Shown: one piece after another, positions 18,222 to 26,992 of the stretch
Numbering within the stretch: position 1 is the stretch's first letter
Layout of the letters: each line of letters starts with the position of its first letter
From: Sphingomonas sp. SORGH_AS_0879
Lineage (GTDB): Bacteria > Pseudomonadota > Alphaproteobacteria > Sphingomonadales > Sphingomonadaceae
Length of the DNA stretch: 64,000 nt
Reading direction: 5' to 3'
Assembly: GCF_030819175.1 (NCBI RefSeq)
Contig: NZ_JAUTBJ010000001.1
Location: 49,185-113,184 of the forward strand
Notes under the pieces: model-generated
Told to the model about the DNA's origin: nothing
What the model saw: the letters and a program-made list of their open reading frames with translations, nothing else
The model's database searches: none
Translations under genes and position numbers: made by a program

Positions 18222-19751
18222 ATGGCGGTCATGATCCCCGTCCTCCTCGCAGCACTTCTCGCTCCCTCGACGCCCGAGACGGTCCGCACGACCGGCAATC
18301 CGATCCTGTCCGACGGACGCTATTACTCCACCGACCCTGCGCCGCTGGTCGATGGCGATACGCTGTGGATCCTGGCGGGGCGGGACGAAGCGCCCGATGG
18401 GGTCAACGACTTCATCATGAACGAGTGGCAGTTGCTGTCGACCAAGGACCCCGCGAGCGGCGTGTGGCGGCATTTCCCCGCCATCGCCCGGCCGGAGGCG
18501 GTCTTCGCCTGGGCCGAGCCGGGCCGCGCCTATGCCGGGCAGATCGTGAAGGGGCGGGACGGGCGCTTCTATCTCTACGCCCCGGTGCTCCAGCGGGAGG
18601 GGGACGCCAGGGACCGTTTCGCGATCGGCGTGGCCGTCGCCGACCGCCCGACCGGGCCGTGGCGCGATGCGCATCCGTCAGGGCCGATCATCTCGCAGCA
18701 AACGCCCGTCGCCAACGACATCCAGAATATCGACCCCAGCGTGCTGATCGACGATGACGGGCGGGTCTATATCTATTGGGGCACGTTCGGGCGGCTGCGC
18801 GCGATGGAGCTGGCCCCCGACATGGTCACACCCAAGGGGCCCGAGCAGATCGTCACCGGCGCGACCGGCTTTTTCGAGGCGCCCTGGATCATGAAGCGGC
18901 GCGGCACCTATTATCTGCTCTACGCCGCCAATAATGCCGGGCCGGACAGCCCGTGCACCCCGACGCTTTATCATGCGTGCCAGGCCTATGCCTCCGCGCC
19001 GTCGCCGATGGGGCCATGGACCTATCGCGGGGTGGTGCTGCGCCCGGTATCGTCCACCACCTCCCATGCGGGGGCGGTGGAGTATAAGGGGCGCTGGTAT
19101 CTGACCTATCATACGGCGGATGCGAAGGGCGGCGGCCATTTCCGCCGTTCGGTCGCGATCGATCCGATGGACTGGGACGACAGCGTCTCGCCCCCCGCCA
19201 TCCGCGCCGTGACGCCGAGCAGGGCACCCGCTCCGCCACCTCCGCCGACGCGCAATATCGCGCCGAGCGCCTGGGCCAGCGCGTCGAACCAGCCGGTGCC
19301 GGTGCAATATTGGATCGCCGCGCTCAACGACGGCAAGGTCCGCAGTGCGCCGCTGCCCCCCGACATGTGGGGCAACTGGACGCGGGCGAACCCGGCGAGC
19401 GCCTGGATCGCCTATCGCTGGCCCCGCCCGGTGACGCTGAACGCCAGCCGCATCCGCTTCTTCGCCGACCATCCCGCCGGGGCCGGGGAGGGCGTCGCCC
19501 CGCCCGCCGCCTGGCATCTGGAATATTGGGACGGCGGATGGAAGCCGATCGCGGGCACCTATCCCACCGGCACGGACGGGTTTCAGGAGGTCCGCTTCCG
19601 ACCCGTCACCACCCGCTGCCTGCGCGCGGTGCTGGAGGCGTCGGGGAGCAAGGACCGCCATGCCGGGCTGGCCGTGGAGGAATGGGAGGCGCTGTCGCCA
19701 GGTATCGCCAAGCCGATGCCGCGTCCCGACGCCATGCCGCCATCCTGCTGA
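18222..19751 (+). CDS. GH43-family glycosidase, secreted
   Basis: 509-residue enzyme of the arabinofuranosidase/xylosidase family GH43 with a signal peptide (MAVMIPVLLAALLAPST). The three acidic catalytic positions are visible: Asp in YYSTDPAPLVDGD (base), Asp in DIQNIDPSVLIDDDG (pKa modulator) and Glu in GFFEAPWIMKRRGTYYLLYA (acid). Residues ~345-500 form a second beta-rich, probably carbohydrate-binding module after a Pro-rich linker (APAPPPPPTRN). Start ATG 18222. It probably trims plant hemicellulose side chains; exact sugar unknown. Confidence 0.87.
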   Translation: MAVMIPVLLAALLAPSTPETVRTTGNPILSDGRYYSTDPAPLVDGDTLWILAGRDEAPDGVNDFIMNEWQLLSTKDPASGVWRHFPAIARPEAVFAWAEPGRAYAGQIVKGRDGRFYLYAPVLQREGDARDRFAIGVAVADRPTGPWRDAHPSGPIISQQTPVANDIQNIDPSVLIDDDGRVYIYWGTFGRLRAMELAPDMVTPKGPEQIVTGATGFFEAPWIMKRRGTYYLLYAANNAGPDSPCTPTLYHACQAYASAPSPMGPWTYRGVVLRPVSSTTSHAGAVEYKGRWYLTYHTADAKGGGHFRRSVAIDPMDWDDSVSPPAIRAVTPSRAPAPPPPPTRNIAPSAWASASNQPVPVQYWIAALNDGKVRSAPLPPDMWGNWTRANPASAWIAYRWPRPVTLNASRIRFFADHPAGAGEGVAPPAAWHLEYWDGGWKPIAGTYPTGTDGFQEVRFRPVTTRCLRAVLEASGSKDRHAGLAVEEWEALSPGIAKPMPRPDAMPPSC

Positions 19752-19790
19752 TCCGGCGGAGCAAAATGGCGTCGCACCTGTCATTCGCTC

Positions 19791-19820
19791 TTTCCCCTTG
19801 CAGGGGAGGGAGGCGGGGGC
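19791..19820. repeat. Short REP-like half element after the GH43 gene
   Basis: CCCCTTGCAGGGGAGGGAGG matches the ends of the larger REP-like elements of this window, here without a partner. It may serve as a terminator hairpin (CCCCT-TGC-AGGGG) for the GH43 gene. Confidence 0.4.
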
Positions 19821-19878
19821 GGCCTGGAGAGCGGGCCTTCCCACAAAGCTGAATAGGCACCCCACGCGGTTTGCTTCA

Positions 19879-19897
19879 TTATAGGTTTACCCTATAA
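19879..19897 (+). promoter_or_regulatory. Inverted repeat upstream of fic (possible operator)
   Basis: TTATAGG-TTTAC-CCTATAA has 7-bp perfect arms and is followed by ACCCTAAATAAG, in an AT-rich pocket 53 bp before the fic ATG. The Fic protein has a C-terminal winged HTH, so autoregulation at this site is plausible but unproven. Confidence 0.5.
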
Positions 19898-19949
19898 CCC
19901 TAAATAAGAGCCGCCCAAGCAGTGTCCTGTTCAAGCTTATGAGGAGCCG

Positions 19950-21143
19950 ATGCGCCGGGACGATCTTTGCCACGCGGTTCGCGAGCGGCTCCAGCGGCTG
20001 CCCGAGCCCCATGCCGCACATTATGGCGTGGTCCCGCTGCCGCCCCCGGGGGAGGGCATCCCGCTGGGCACCGCCATGGCCAGCCACCAGCGCGCGATCG
20101 AGGCGCTGGCACGGGTGCGCGCGCTCGCGGCCGACATGGCCGATCCCTATGTCGTCAGCCGCCTGCTCGTCCGGCGCGAGGCGGTGAGCAGTTCCTCGAT
20201 CGAGGGGACGAACAGCACGCTCGACGAACTCCTCTCGCTGGAAGAGGAGGCGGGCGAGGAGCAGCGCGACGCCGCACGCCAGGTGCGCGACTATGCGCTG
20301 ACGCTCGACCGGCTGATCCCGCGCGCGGCGGGGGAGGGGGCCGCCCTCTTCACCCCCGAACTGGTGGCCGAGCTTCATCGCGAGGTGATGCGAAGCGATC
20401 CCCGCTATGCCGATGCGCCGGGCATGCTGCGCACCCATGTCGTGTGGATCGGGGGCGGGGGGCATGACATCGCCTATTCGACCTATAATCCCACCCCGCC
20501 CGACCGGATCGAAACCTGTCTGGCTGAGAGCATGGCCTATATGCGCGGCCAGGGCATGCAGGTGATGACCCAGAGCATCGTCGCGCGGCTGGCCATCGCC
20601 CATGCCCATTTCGAGGCGGTCCACCCGTTCCGCGACGGCAATGGCCGCGTCGGGCGGCTGCTGATGCCGCTGATGATGGCGGCGGACGGCCAGGTCCCGC
20701 TCTATCTCTCCCCCTATATCGAGGCGAACCGACAGGCCTATCATGACAGCCTGAAAGCGGCGCAGCAGCGGCTGGACTGGAGCGCGGCGATCGCCTTCAT
20801 CGCCGATGCCATTACGGGCACGGTCGACGAACTGATGGTCACGCGCGCCGCCCTGACGCGGCTGGTCGCCGCCTGGCACGGGCGACGTGCCTTTCGCCGC
20901 AACTCCGCCGCGCGGCGCGCGCTGCCGCTGCTGGCCGATTATCCGGTCATCACCGCCCGGCGGCTGGGCGAGCGGCTCCGGGTCTCCGCCCCCAGCGCGC
21001 ATGGTGCGATCGAGCAACTGGTCCAGGCCGGAATCCTGCACGAACGCACCGGCTATAGCCGCAACCGCGTCTTCGCCGCGAACGAGGTGCTGGGCATCCT
21101 CAACCGCCCCTTCGGCGCCGAGCCGATCGAGGAAGTGCGATAG
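19950..21143 (+). CDS. Fic-family AMP-transferase-like protein with C-terminal HTH
   Basis: 397 residues. The Fic active-site motif HPFRDGNGRVGRLL is complete near residue 225, with catalytic His and the anion-binding GNGR loop. The inhibitory helix motif (S/T)xxxEG appears as SSSSIEGTNS near residue 75, N-terminal to the Fic core: a class II, self-inhibited Fic protein. A Fic N-terminal domain precedes it and a winged-HTH follows at ~320-380 (ARRLGERLRVSAPSAHGAIE). GAGGAG precedes the ATG. It stands alone, with no separate antitoxin. It probably adds AMP to a cytosolic target, perhaps regulating its own promoter. Confidence 0.9.
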   Translation: MRRDDLCHAVRERLQRLPEPHAAHYGVVPLPPPGEGIPLGTAMASHQRAIEALARVRALAADMADPYVVSRLLVRREAVSSSSIEGTNSTLDELLSLEEEAGEEQRDAARQVRDYALTLDRLIPRAAGEGAALFTPELVAELHREVMRSDPRYADAPGMLRTHVVWIGGGGHDIAYSTYNPTPPDRIETCLAESMAYMRGQGMQVMTQSIVARLAIAHAHFEAVHPFRDGNGRVGRLLMPLMMAADGQVPLYLSPYIEANRQAYHDSLKAAQQRLDWSAAIAFIADAITGTVDELMVTRAALTRLVAAWHGRRAFRRNSAARRALPLLADYPVITARRLGERLRVSAPSAHGAIEQLVQAGILHERTGYSRNRVFAANEVLGILNRPFGAEPIEEVR

Positions 21144-21155
21144 GGGCGACGGGGG

Positions 21156-21223
21156 CTATCGCATATCCTCGATCTTCAGGTTCCTGACCTTCACCGCCTT
21201 CCCCTCGCGATCGGTGGTGAGGA
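21156..21223 (-). pseudogene. Vestigial C-terminus of an unknown gene
   Basis: On the minus strand about 21 codons read LTTDREGKAVKVRNLKIEDM then R and stop, a coherent-looking C-terminus that loses meaning upstream, just before the MFS gene end. It is reminiscent of DUF1080-type hydrolase tails but too short to assign. Confidence 0.3.
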
Positions 21224-21246
21224 CTGGGGGGGCTGCTGCAACTTGT

Positions 21247-22506
21247 TCATGAGCTTGGGTATCGCGGCCGATCCACGAGCCTTGGGCTCCGCAGCAACAG
21301 GAGGAGTGCGGCGGACAGGATGACCAGCGCGATCAGGGTCAGGATGGGAATATCCGCGCTGGCGAACCGGCCGAGCAGCATGGCGAAAAGGGGCGGTCCC
21401 ATGGCGGCGCCGAGCAGGAAGCTGACATTATGCCATGCGTAGATGCGGGAGATCGCGCGCTGCCCGAAATATCGTCCTACGAGGATCGAGAGCAGGTCGG
21501 TCTCGGCGCCCATCGCAACGCCCATCAGCACGCTCATCGTGACGGCGGAGACGCCGATGCTGTCGATGCGGAGCAGGATGCCCAGCGCAGCCGCGGCGCA
21601 CAGCACGCCGCCCGCGCCGACGATCGGGACGGGGAAACGGTCGAGCAGCCAGCCGAACACCAGCCTGCCGACGATCATCGCGACACCGGCGATCGACGAC
21701 AGCATCGCGATCTGCGGCAGCGTGCCGGCCCCACGCTGGAGCATCAGCGCGACGAAATTCGCGGTCAGCGCGTAGCTGGTCATTCCGAACAACAGGAAGA
21801 CCGCGATGATGATCCAGAAGGCACGGGTCCGCAGCGCCTGGGCCACGGTCAGACCCGATGATACCGCCGGCTGGTCGATGCGGACGGGATCGGCCGCATC
21901 GGCGAAGGGGACGCCCGCCTCTGCCGGATCGTCACGCACGAACAGGGCGACGAGCGGCAGCACGAGCAATATCAGGCCCGCCGCCAGAGCATGGAAGGCA
22001 TGGCGCCAACCGAAGGCTTCGCTGATGGACTCGACGGCCATCGGCAGGATCGCGCCGCCCACGCCCTGGCCCGCCACCGCAAGGCCGAGCGCGAAGCCGC
22101 GGCGACGGTCGAACCAGGCGGACAGCGCCTTGATATAGACGATCGGATTGGTGAAAGCGCCGACCGCCCCGAACAGGGCGTAGAAGACCATCAGGCCGCG
22201 CAGCGACGTGATCCCTCCCCCCGCCAGTGCGAGCAGCGCCGCGAAGGCGAGGGTGCCGGCCATGGCCGTGCGCCGCGAACCGAAGCGGTCGACGGCGATG
22301 CCGACCACCGGCACCGCCAGCGTGGTGGCGAGCAGAAAGAGCGACAGCGCGGACGCCATCGCGCCCTGGCTCCAGCCGAAGGCACGGGTCAGATGCGCGG
22401 TGACGATGCCGAAGGTGGTGACGATCGTGGTGGTCCCGCACAGCATCAGGGCGACGAGCACCGCCCCGACCATGTGCCATCCGCGATAGACGGGGCGGGC
22501 GCTCAT
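21247..22506 (-). CDS. MFS transporter
   Basis: 419 residues with 12 predicted helices. The MFS loop 2-3 signature appears as GIAVDRFGSRRTAMAG and the mid-protein equivalent as GRLVFGWLLDRFPVP. N-terminus YRGWHMVGAVLVALMLC is typical of the monocarboxylate/OFA-type MFS subgroup. Its ATG overlaps the stop of the flavin monooxygenase gene by 4 bp, so it probably carries the substrate or product of that enzyme. Direction of transport is unknown. Confidence 0.87.
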   Translation of the reverse strand: MSARPVYRGWHMVGAVLVALMLCGTTTIVTTFGIVTAHLTRAFGWSQGAMASALSLFLLATTLAVPVVGIAVDRFGSRRTAMAGTLAFAALLALAGGGITSLRGLMVFYALFGAVGAFTNPIVYIKALSAWFDRRRGFALGLAVAGQGVGGAILPMAVESISEAFGWRHAFHALAAGLILLVLPLVALFVRDDPAEAGVPFADAADPVRIDQPAVSSGLTVAQALRTRAFWIIIAVFLLFGMTSYALTANFVALMLQRGAGTLPQIAMLSSIAGVAMIVGRLVFGWLLDRFPVPIVGAGGVLCAAAALGILLRIDSIGVSAVTMSVLMGVAMGAETDLLSILVGRYFGQRAISRIYAWHNVSFLLGAAMGPPLFAMLLGRFASADIPILTLIALVILSAALLLLLRSPRLVDRPRYPSS

Positions 22507-23786
22507 GCCGTGCGTCCGGCCGGGCGGGCCAGGCCCAGGTTCGCCCGCAGCGTATCCCCCTCGTAATCGGTGCGGAACAGGCCGCGCCGCTGCAATTCGG
22601 GGACGACGAGCCGCGCGAAGTCATCCAGGCCGTGCGGCAGGATCGGTGGCATGATGTTGAAGCCGTCCGCCGCGCCTGCGCGGAACCACGCCTCCATCTC
22701 GTCGACGATCTGCGTGGCCGTGCCGATGACGACCTTGTGACCGCGGGCGACGGCAACGCGGACGGCCAGTTGGCGGATCGTCAGACCCTCGGCATGGGCG
22801 AGGTCGAAGAACAGCTTCTGGCGGCTCTGCCAGCCTTGCGTGGGCGGCAGGTCGGGAACGGGGCCGTCGAGCGGATATTGGCCGAGGTCCGCGCCCATCA
22901 TCGCGGAGGCGAGCCCGATCGCGATCCGCGGATCGACCAGCGCCTGGAGTTCGTCGTGAAGGCGCTGGGCCTCTTCCTGCGTTTCGGCGACGAAGGGCAT
23001 CAAGCCGGGCATGACCACCACGTCGTCGCGGCGACGCCCGGCCGCGACCGCGCGGTCGCGCACCGTGTCGGCGAAGGCGACCGCCTCGCCCAGCGACTGT
23101 TGCGCGGTGAAGACCAGTTCCGCCGTGGCCGCCGCCAGTGCGATGCCGTCCGCCGAGGATCCGGCCTGCGCGATGACCGGATGGCCCTGGACCGGGCGAC
23201 CGGCCTGCAACGGACCCTGGACGCGGAAGTGGCGTCCGTCATGCTCGATCGCCCGGACCCTGGCCGGGTCGAGGAAGCGGCGGCCCGGCTGATCGAACAG
23301 CAGCGCGTCGTCGCCCCAACTGTCCCACAGCGCCTTGACCACATGGATATATTCGGCGGCCCGCTCATAGCGCTCGGCATGGCCGATCTGGGCGTCGAGG
23401 CCGAAATTGCGCGCCTCGGCATCGGAGCCGGACGTGACGCAATTCCATCCGGCGCGCCCGCCGCTGATATGGTCGAGCGTCGCGAACTTCCGCGCGAGAT
23501 GATAGGGGGGCAGGTAGGTCGCCGACACCGTCGCGACCAGCCCGATCCGCCGCGTCGCCGGGACCAGCGCGCCGAGCAGCATCAGGGGTTCGAGGTAATA
23601 GACCGGGGCGGCCTGCGCCGACAAAGGCGACAATGGCGGCGCGGCGACATTGTCCGCGAAGAACAGGGCATCGAACCGCGCCGCCTCCGCGGCCTGCGCG
23701 ATGCGGACATAATGATCGAGCGACACCAGATCGCGCGGCTCGACCGATGGGTGGAGCCAGGCGGCGATATGATGGCCGACGCCCAT
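22503..23786 (-). CDS. LLM-class flavin-dependent monooxygenase (NtaA/SnaA/DszA type)
   Basis: 427-residue FMNH2-dependent luciferase-like monooxygenase. Landmarks: FDALFFADNV, ISGGRAGWNCVTSGSDAEARNF split over residues ~107-127, RYERAAEYIHVVKALWDSW, and HPVIAQAGSSADGIALAA, all typical of the nitrilotriacetate/dibenzothiophene-sulfone monooxygenase group. The family N-terminus (RQIKLGAFIMGVGHH) continues upstream in frame but meets a stop. A start at ATG 23830 behind GGAGGG would fit if the C6 run at 23813-23818 were one base shorter. It forms a unit with a TonB receptor upstream and MFS downstream. Substrate unknown. Confidence 0.87.
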   Translation of the reverse strand: MGVGHHIAAWLHPSVEPRDLVSLDHYVRIAQAAEAARFDALFFADNVAAPPLSPLSAQAAPVYYLEPLMLLGALVPATRRIGLVATVSATYLPPYHLARKFATLDHISGGRAGWNCVTSGSDAEARNFGLDAQIGHAERYERAAEYIHVVKALWDSWGDDALLFDQPGRRFLDPARVRAIEHDGRHFRVQGPLQAGRPVQGHPVIAQAGSSADGIALAAATAELVFTAQQSLGEAVAFADTVRDRAVAAGRRRDDVVVMPGLMPFVAETQEEAQRLHDELQALVDPRIAIGLASAMMGADLGQYPLDGPVPDLPPTQGWQSRQKLFFDLAHAEGLTIRQLAVRVAVARGHKVVIGTATQIVDEMEAWFRAGAADGFNIMPPILPHGLDDFARLVVPELQRRGLFRTDYEGDTLRANLGLARPAGRTA

Positions 23787-23851
23787 GATGAAGGCGCCGA
23801 GCTTGATCTGGCGGGGGGTGGGTGGTCATGATGCTGGTCCCTCCCGATCGC

Positions 23852-26080
23852 TCAGAATGTGTAGCCGAGCGTCGCGCCATAGGTGCGCGGCGTGCCGTAC
23901 AGGATCGCGGCATTGCCGAGGATCGCGGTGCGATTGGCGAAGCGGATATAGTGCCTGTCGAAGATGTTGCGGCCCCATAGCGACGCGCGCCACCGGCCAT
24001 CGGCGGATGTCAGCCCGATCCGGGCGTCGGCAAGGTCGTAGCCCGGAATGGAATAGGCCTTCCCGAACACCGGATTGGCGACCTTCGGATCGAAATTCTC
24101 CGAGGACTGGACGCTATAGCCGATATGCGCCTGCCAGCGCGGCAGGCCCGCACCCAGCGCCCCCTCGTAATCGGCCGAGACATAGGCCTTGTGACGCGGC
24201 GCATAGGGGGTCTGCACGCCATCGGCATCGAGAACTTTGGTGCCGACCGTGCCGCCACCCCCCGGATACCGGTCGAACACGCTGTCATTATAGCTATATT
24301 GGGCGGCCAGCGTCAGGCCGGCGACCGGGATGATCGCGATTTCGGTCTCGATCCCCTTGGACGAGACCTTGCCGACGTTCGACAGGCTGCTGGCCAGAAC
24401 CGTGCGACCGCCGACGGTGGCGTTGACGAAGGTGAAGACCTGGAAATCGTCGAACCTCTCGTAGAAGCCGGTCACGTTGACGCGGGCGCGGCGATCGAGG
24501 AAATCGCTCTTGAGCCCGATTTCGTAGCTGGTCACCGTTTCCGGCCTGAAGCGGATACCGGCGGCAAAGGCAGCGGCGCTGGTCGCCTCGACATTCCATC
24601 CGCCGCTCTTGAACCCACGGCCGATCGTCCCGAACAGCAGCACGTTGCGCCGCAGATGCAGGTTGATGCCGCCCTTGGGCGTGAAGAAGGTGTTGGCGAG
24701 CGCGTCTCGGTAGCCGCTGATGGGTATCGAGAACAACCCGGTCGGGTCGGCGGTCGTGATGTCGTTCAGACGCTTGCGCTCATAGGTCAGCCGCGCCCCC
24801 GCGAACAACTCGACAAGGGATGACGGCCGCACGTTCGCCTGGAAGAAACCGGCTATCGAGTCGGTGCTGACCGACGTCGCAAGCGTCGCGGCCTTGCCCA
24901 CGGCGGCCCCGAGGCCGAGGGCGCGCAGGCCCGAGCCGAAGGTCAGCGCCTGCCGGTCCCGGTTGTCGCCCCGGAAGTAGAAGACGCCCGCGACGAAATC
25001 ATAGCGGCGCTCGCGCGGCGACGCGATCCGCAGCTCCTGGGTGAACTGGTCGGTATATTGACGCAGGTCGGCGGTCAGGATCGGCGTGGGGCCGGTTTCG
25101 TTGTTGAAGTGCAGGAACTGGTGACCCGATCGCCAGGCGGTGATCGACGTGGCCTGGAACCCTCCGCCAATGTCCTTCTGCGCGGTCAGCGACACGCCGC
25201 CCATGCGCCGTCGCGCGCCATCGTCGACATAGGAGCGGATCGCGAACGGATCGCTGCCCGCTGGCGGCACATAGGTGTAGTGCAGCGTCGAATTGTCGTC
25301 GTCGGTGAAATCCGCCGCAAGCGTGACATCGAGCCCGTCGTCCGGATGCACCCGGAGTTGCGCGCGGACAGCGTCCGAATTGACGCCCTGGTTGCGTTTG
25401 CCCAGCAGGACGTTGCGGTAATAGCCGTCGCTTTGGACATGGGTGCCGCCGAGTTGCAGGCTGACGCTGTCGTTCAGCGGCAGGTTGCTGCGCGCCGCGA
25501 TCTGGCGATAGCCGAAATTGCCGATATCCGCGCTGACCTCGCCCCCCAGCGTCTTCGACGGCTGGATCGTGGTGATGGAGAGGGCGCCGGCATCCGTGTC
25601 CTTGCCGAACAACGTGCCCTGCGGACCGCGCAACACATCGATCTGCCGGATACCGGACAGCGTCAGGTTGTTCATCCAGGACCGGCTGTAATAGACGCCG
25701 TCGACATAGACGCCGACGCGGGAATCATAGCCGGCGTTGCGCGAGTAATCGATGACGCCGCGAATACCGGTGCGGCCCTGTTCGCTGCCGTCGCCGAACG
25801 ACAGGGACGGCGTGGCGACCTCCACGTCGCTCAGGCGGCGCGCGCCAAGGGTGTCGAGCGCCTTGGTATCGAGGGTCTGGATCGAGATCGGCACCTGCTG
25901 CGAATTCTCGACGCGGCGTTGTGCGGTCACGACGATGTCGGACAGGCCCGTCCGATCCTGTGGCGGCGCGGCGCGAACCGCAGCGGGAACGAGCGCGACG
26001 GCAAGCGTGCCCGCGCGCCATAGCCACGCATGCCCCGCCGCCCGCGCGGCGATCCTGTGCCTAGAGTGGCGATCAGCCAT
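23852..26080 (-). CDS. TonB-dependent receptor 4
   Basis: 742-residue receptor. An unusually Arg/Ala-rich leader (ARAAGHAWLWRAGTLAVALV) ends near RAAP. The TonB-box region TGLSDIVVTAQRRVENSQQV precedes a plug with IRQIDVLRGPQGTLFGKDTD. The barrel ends LYGTPRTYGATLGYTF, with terminal Phe. Start at ATG 26080; the in-frame ATG at 26095 is alternative. A 16-bp inverted repeat lies 34 bp upstream, and a TetR gene precedes on the same strand. It probably imports the substrate of the downstream monooxygenase. Confidence 0.9.
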   Translation of the reverse strand: MADRHSRHRIAARAAGHAWLWRAGTLAVALVPAAVRAAPPQDRTGLSDIVVTAQRRVENSQQVPISIQTLDTKALDTLGARRLSDVEVATPSLSFGDGSEQGRTGIRGVIDYSRNAGYDSRVGVYVDGVYYSRSWMNNLTLSGIRQIDVLRGPQGTLFGKDTDAGALSITTIQPSKTLGGEVSADIGNFGYRQIAARSNLPLNDSVSLQLGGTHVQSDGYYRNVLLGKRNQGVNSDAVRAQLRVHPDDGLDVTLAADFTDDDNSTLHYTYVPPAGSDPFAIRSYVDDGARRRMGGVSLTAQKDIGGGFQATSITAWRSGHQFLHFNNETGPTPILTADLRQYTDQFTQELRIASPRERRYDFVAGVFYFRGDNRDRQALTFGSGLRALGLGAAVGKAATLATSVSTDSIAGFFQANVRPSSLVELFAGARLTYERKRLNDITTADPTGLFSIPISGYRDALANTFFTPKGGINLHLRRNVLLFGTIGRGFKSGGWNVEATSAAAFAAGIRFRPETVTSYEIGLKSDFLDRRARVNVTGFYERFDDFQVFTFVNATVGGRTVLASSLSNVGKVSSKGIETEIAIIPVAGLTLAAQYSYNDSVFDRYPGGGGTVGTKVLDADGVQTPYAPRHKAYVSADYEGALGAGLPRWQAHIGYSVQSSENFDPKVANPVFGKAYSIPGYDLADARIGLTSADGRWRASLWGRNIFDRHYIRFANRTAILGNAAILYGTPRTYGATLGYTF

Positions 26081-26114
26081 CGAACTTCCCCCCATGACCG
26101 CATCCGGCGCGGAT

Positions 26115-26130
26115 TAAGTGCCGCCACTTA
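26115..26130 (-). promoter_or_regulatory. 16-bp inverted repeat, likely TetR operator
   Basis: TAAGTG-CCGC-CACTTA has perfect 6-bp arms and lies between the TetR gene and the TonB receptor gene. Position and size fit an operator of the adjacent TetR regulator; inferred. Confidence 0.5.
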
Positions 26131-26211
26131 TCCTATCCGATCGATGGGGATTTGAAGAAGCTTTTGGTTGCGGGGGTGCAACTTTCCCTTCGCGCGTGGG
26201 GGCCGGGGGGC

Positions 26212-26901
26212 TCAGCCGCGTCGCAATATGAAGCGGGCGGCCGCCTCCAGCGCGGGTACGGTCATGGCGATGGTCTGATCGATCAGCTCTTCGAGCGACA
26301 ATATGGCATGTCCGCGAAAGGCGAAATTGTCACGTGCCGCCAGCCCGACGATCATCGCGAAATGCTGCTGGGAAAAAGCCAGCTCGAATTGCGATGTGGT
26401 CAGGTCGAGCAGAGCGGCCATCCGCTCCATCAGGGACACCGCGAGTCCGCGCCGCGCGTTGAACGGGTCGTCGCGGCGATGCGGATCGAACCCGATCCGC
26501 GTCGTATATTGCAGCAGCAGCCGTGCGTAGCTGTGGTGGCCGTTCGCGTCGATCTGCTCCGACATCGGCAGGAACACCGCCTCCAGCAGACTGCCGAGAT
26601 CATCCGTCAAGCCGCGCTCTTCGGCCTGGCGGATACATTCCTGGCGCCGCATGACGATGTGTCGCATCCGGATCGCGAAGATGGCGTCGATCAGCCCGTC
26701 ACGCCCGCCGAAATGATATTGCACCGCGAATTTGTTCGCCTGACCCGCTGCGGCCGCGATCTCCTGTAGCGACGGCGTATCGATGCCGTGCGTCCCCATC
26801 AACCGCTCGCCGGCGTCGGCAAGCCGGCGCTTGGACGGCGTTTCCTCGCCCTCGATATCGAACAGCGTCACGGGCCTGGGATGAGCGATGAGTCTGGGCA
26901 T
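26212..26901 (-). CDS. TetR-family regulator
   Basis: 229 residues. N-terminal HTH: RLADAGERLMGTHGIDTPSL then QEIAAAAGQANKFAVQYHFG, with a recognition helix ending in the family QYHFG step. The ligand domain is helical, with many Met and His in its middle (MRHIVMRRQECIRQAEERG). It is the first gene of a same-strand run: TetR, TonB receptor, flavin monooxygenase, MFS. It probably represses those genes until their substrate is present. Confidence 0.87.
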   Translation of the reverse strand: MPRLIAHPRPVTLFDIEGEETPSKRRLADAGERLMGTHGIDTPSLQEIAAAAGQANKFAVQYHFGGRDGLIDAIFAIRMRHIVMRRQECIRQAEERGLTDDLGSLLEAVFLPMSEQIDANGHHSYARLLLQYTTRIGFDPHRRDDPFNARRGLAVSLMERMAALLDLTTSQFELAFSQQHFAMIVGLAARDNFAFRGHAILSLEELIDQTIAMTVPALEAAARFILRRG

Positions 26902-26992
26902 AGCGGGTCAGGATAGAGGCGTCGGGGAATAAATCGATCGTCGCTTTCTGGGTGGCCGGTCTCGACGCGGAGCCCCGGACATTCCCGGAGCA

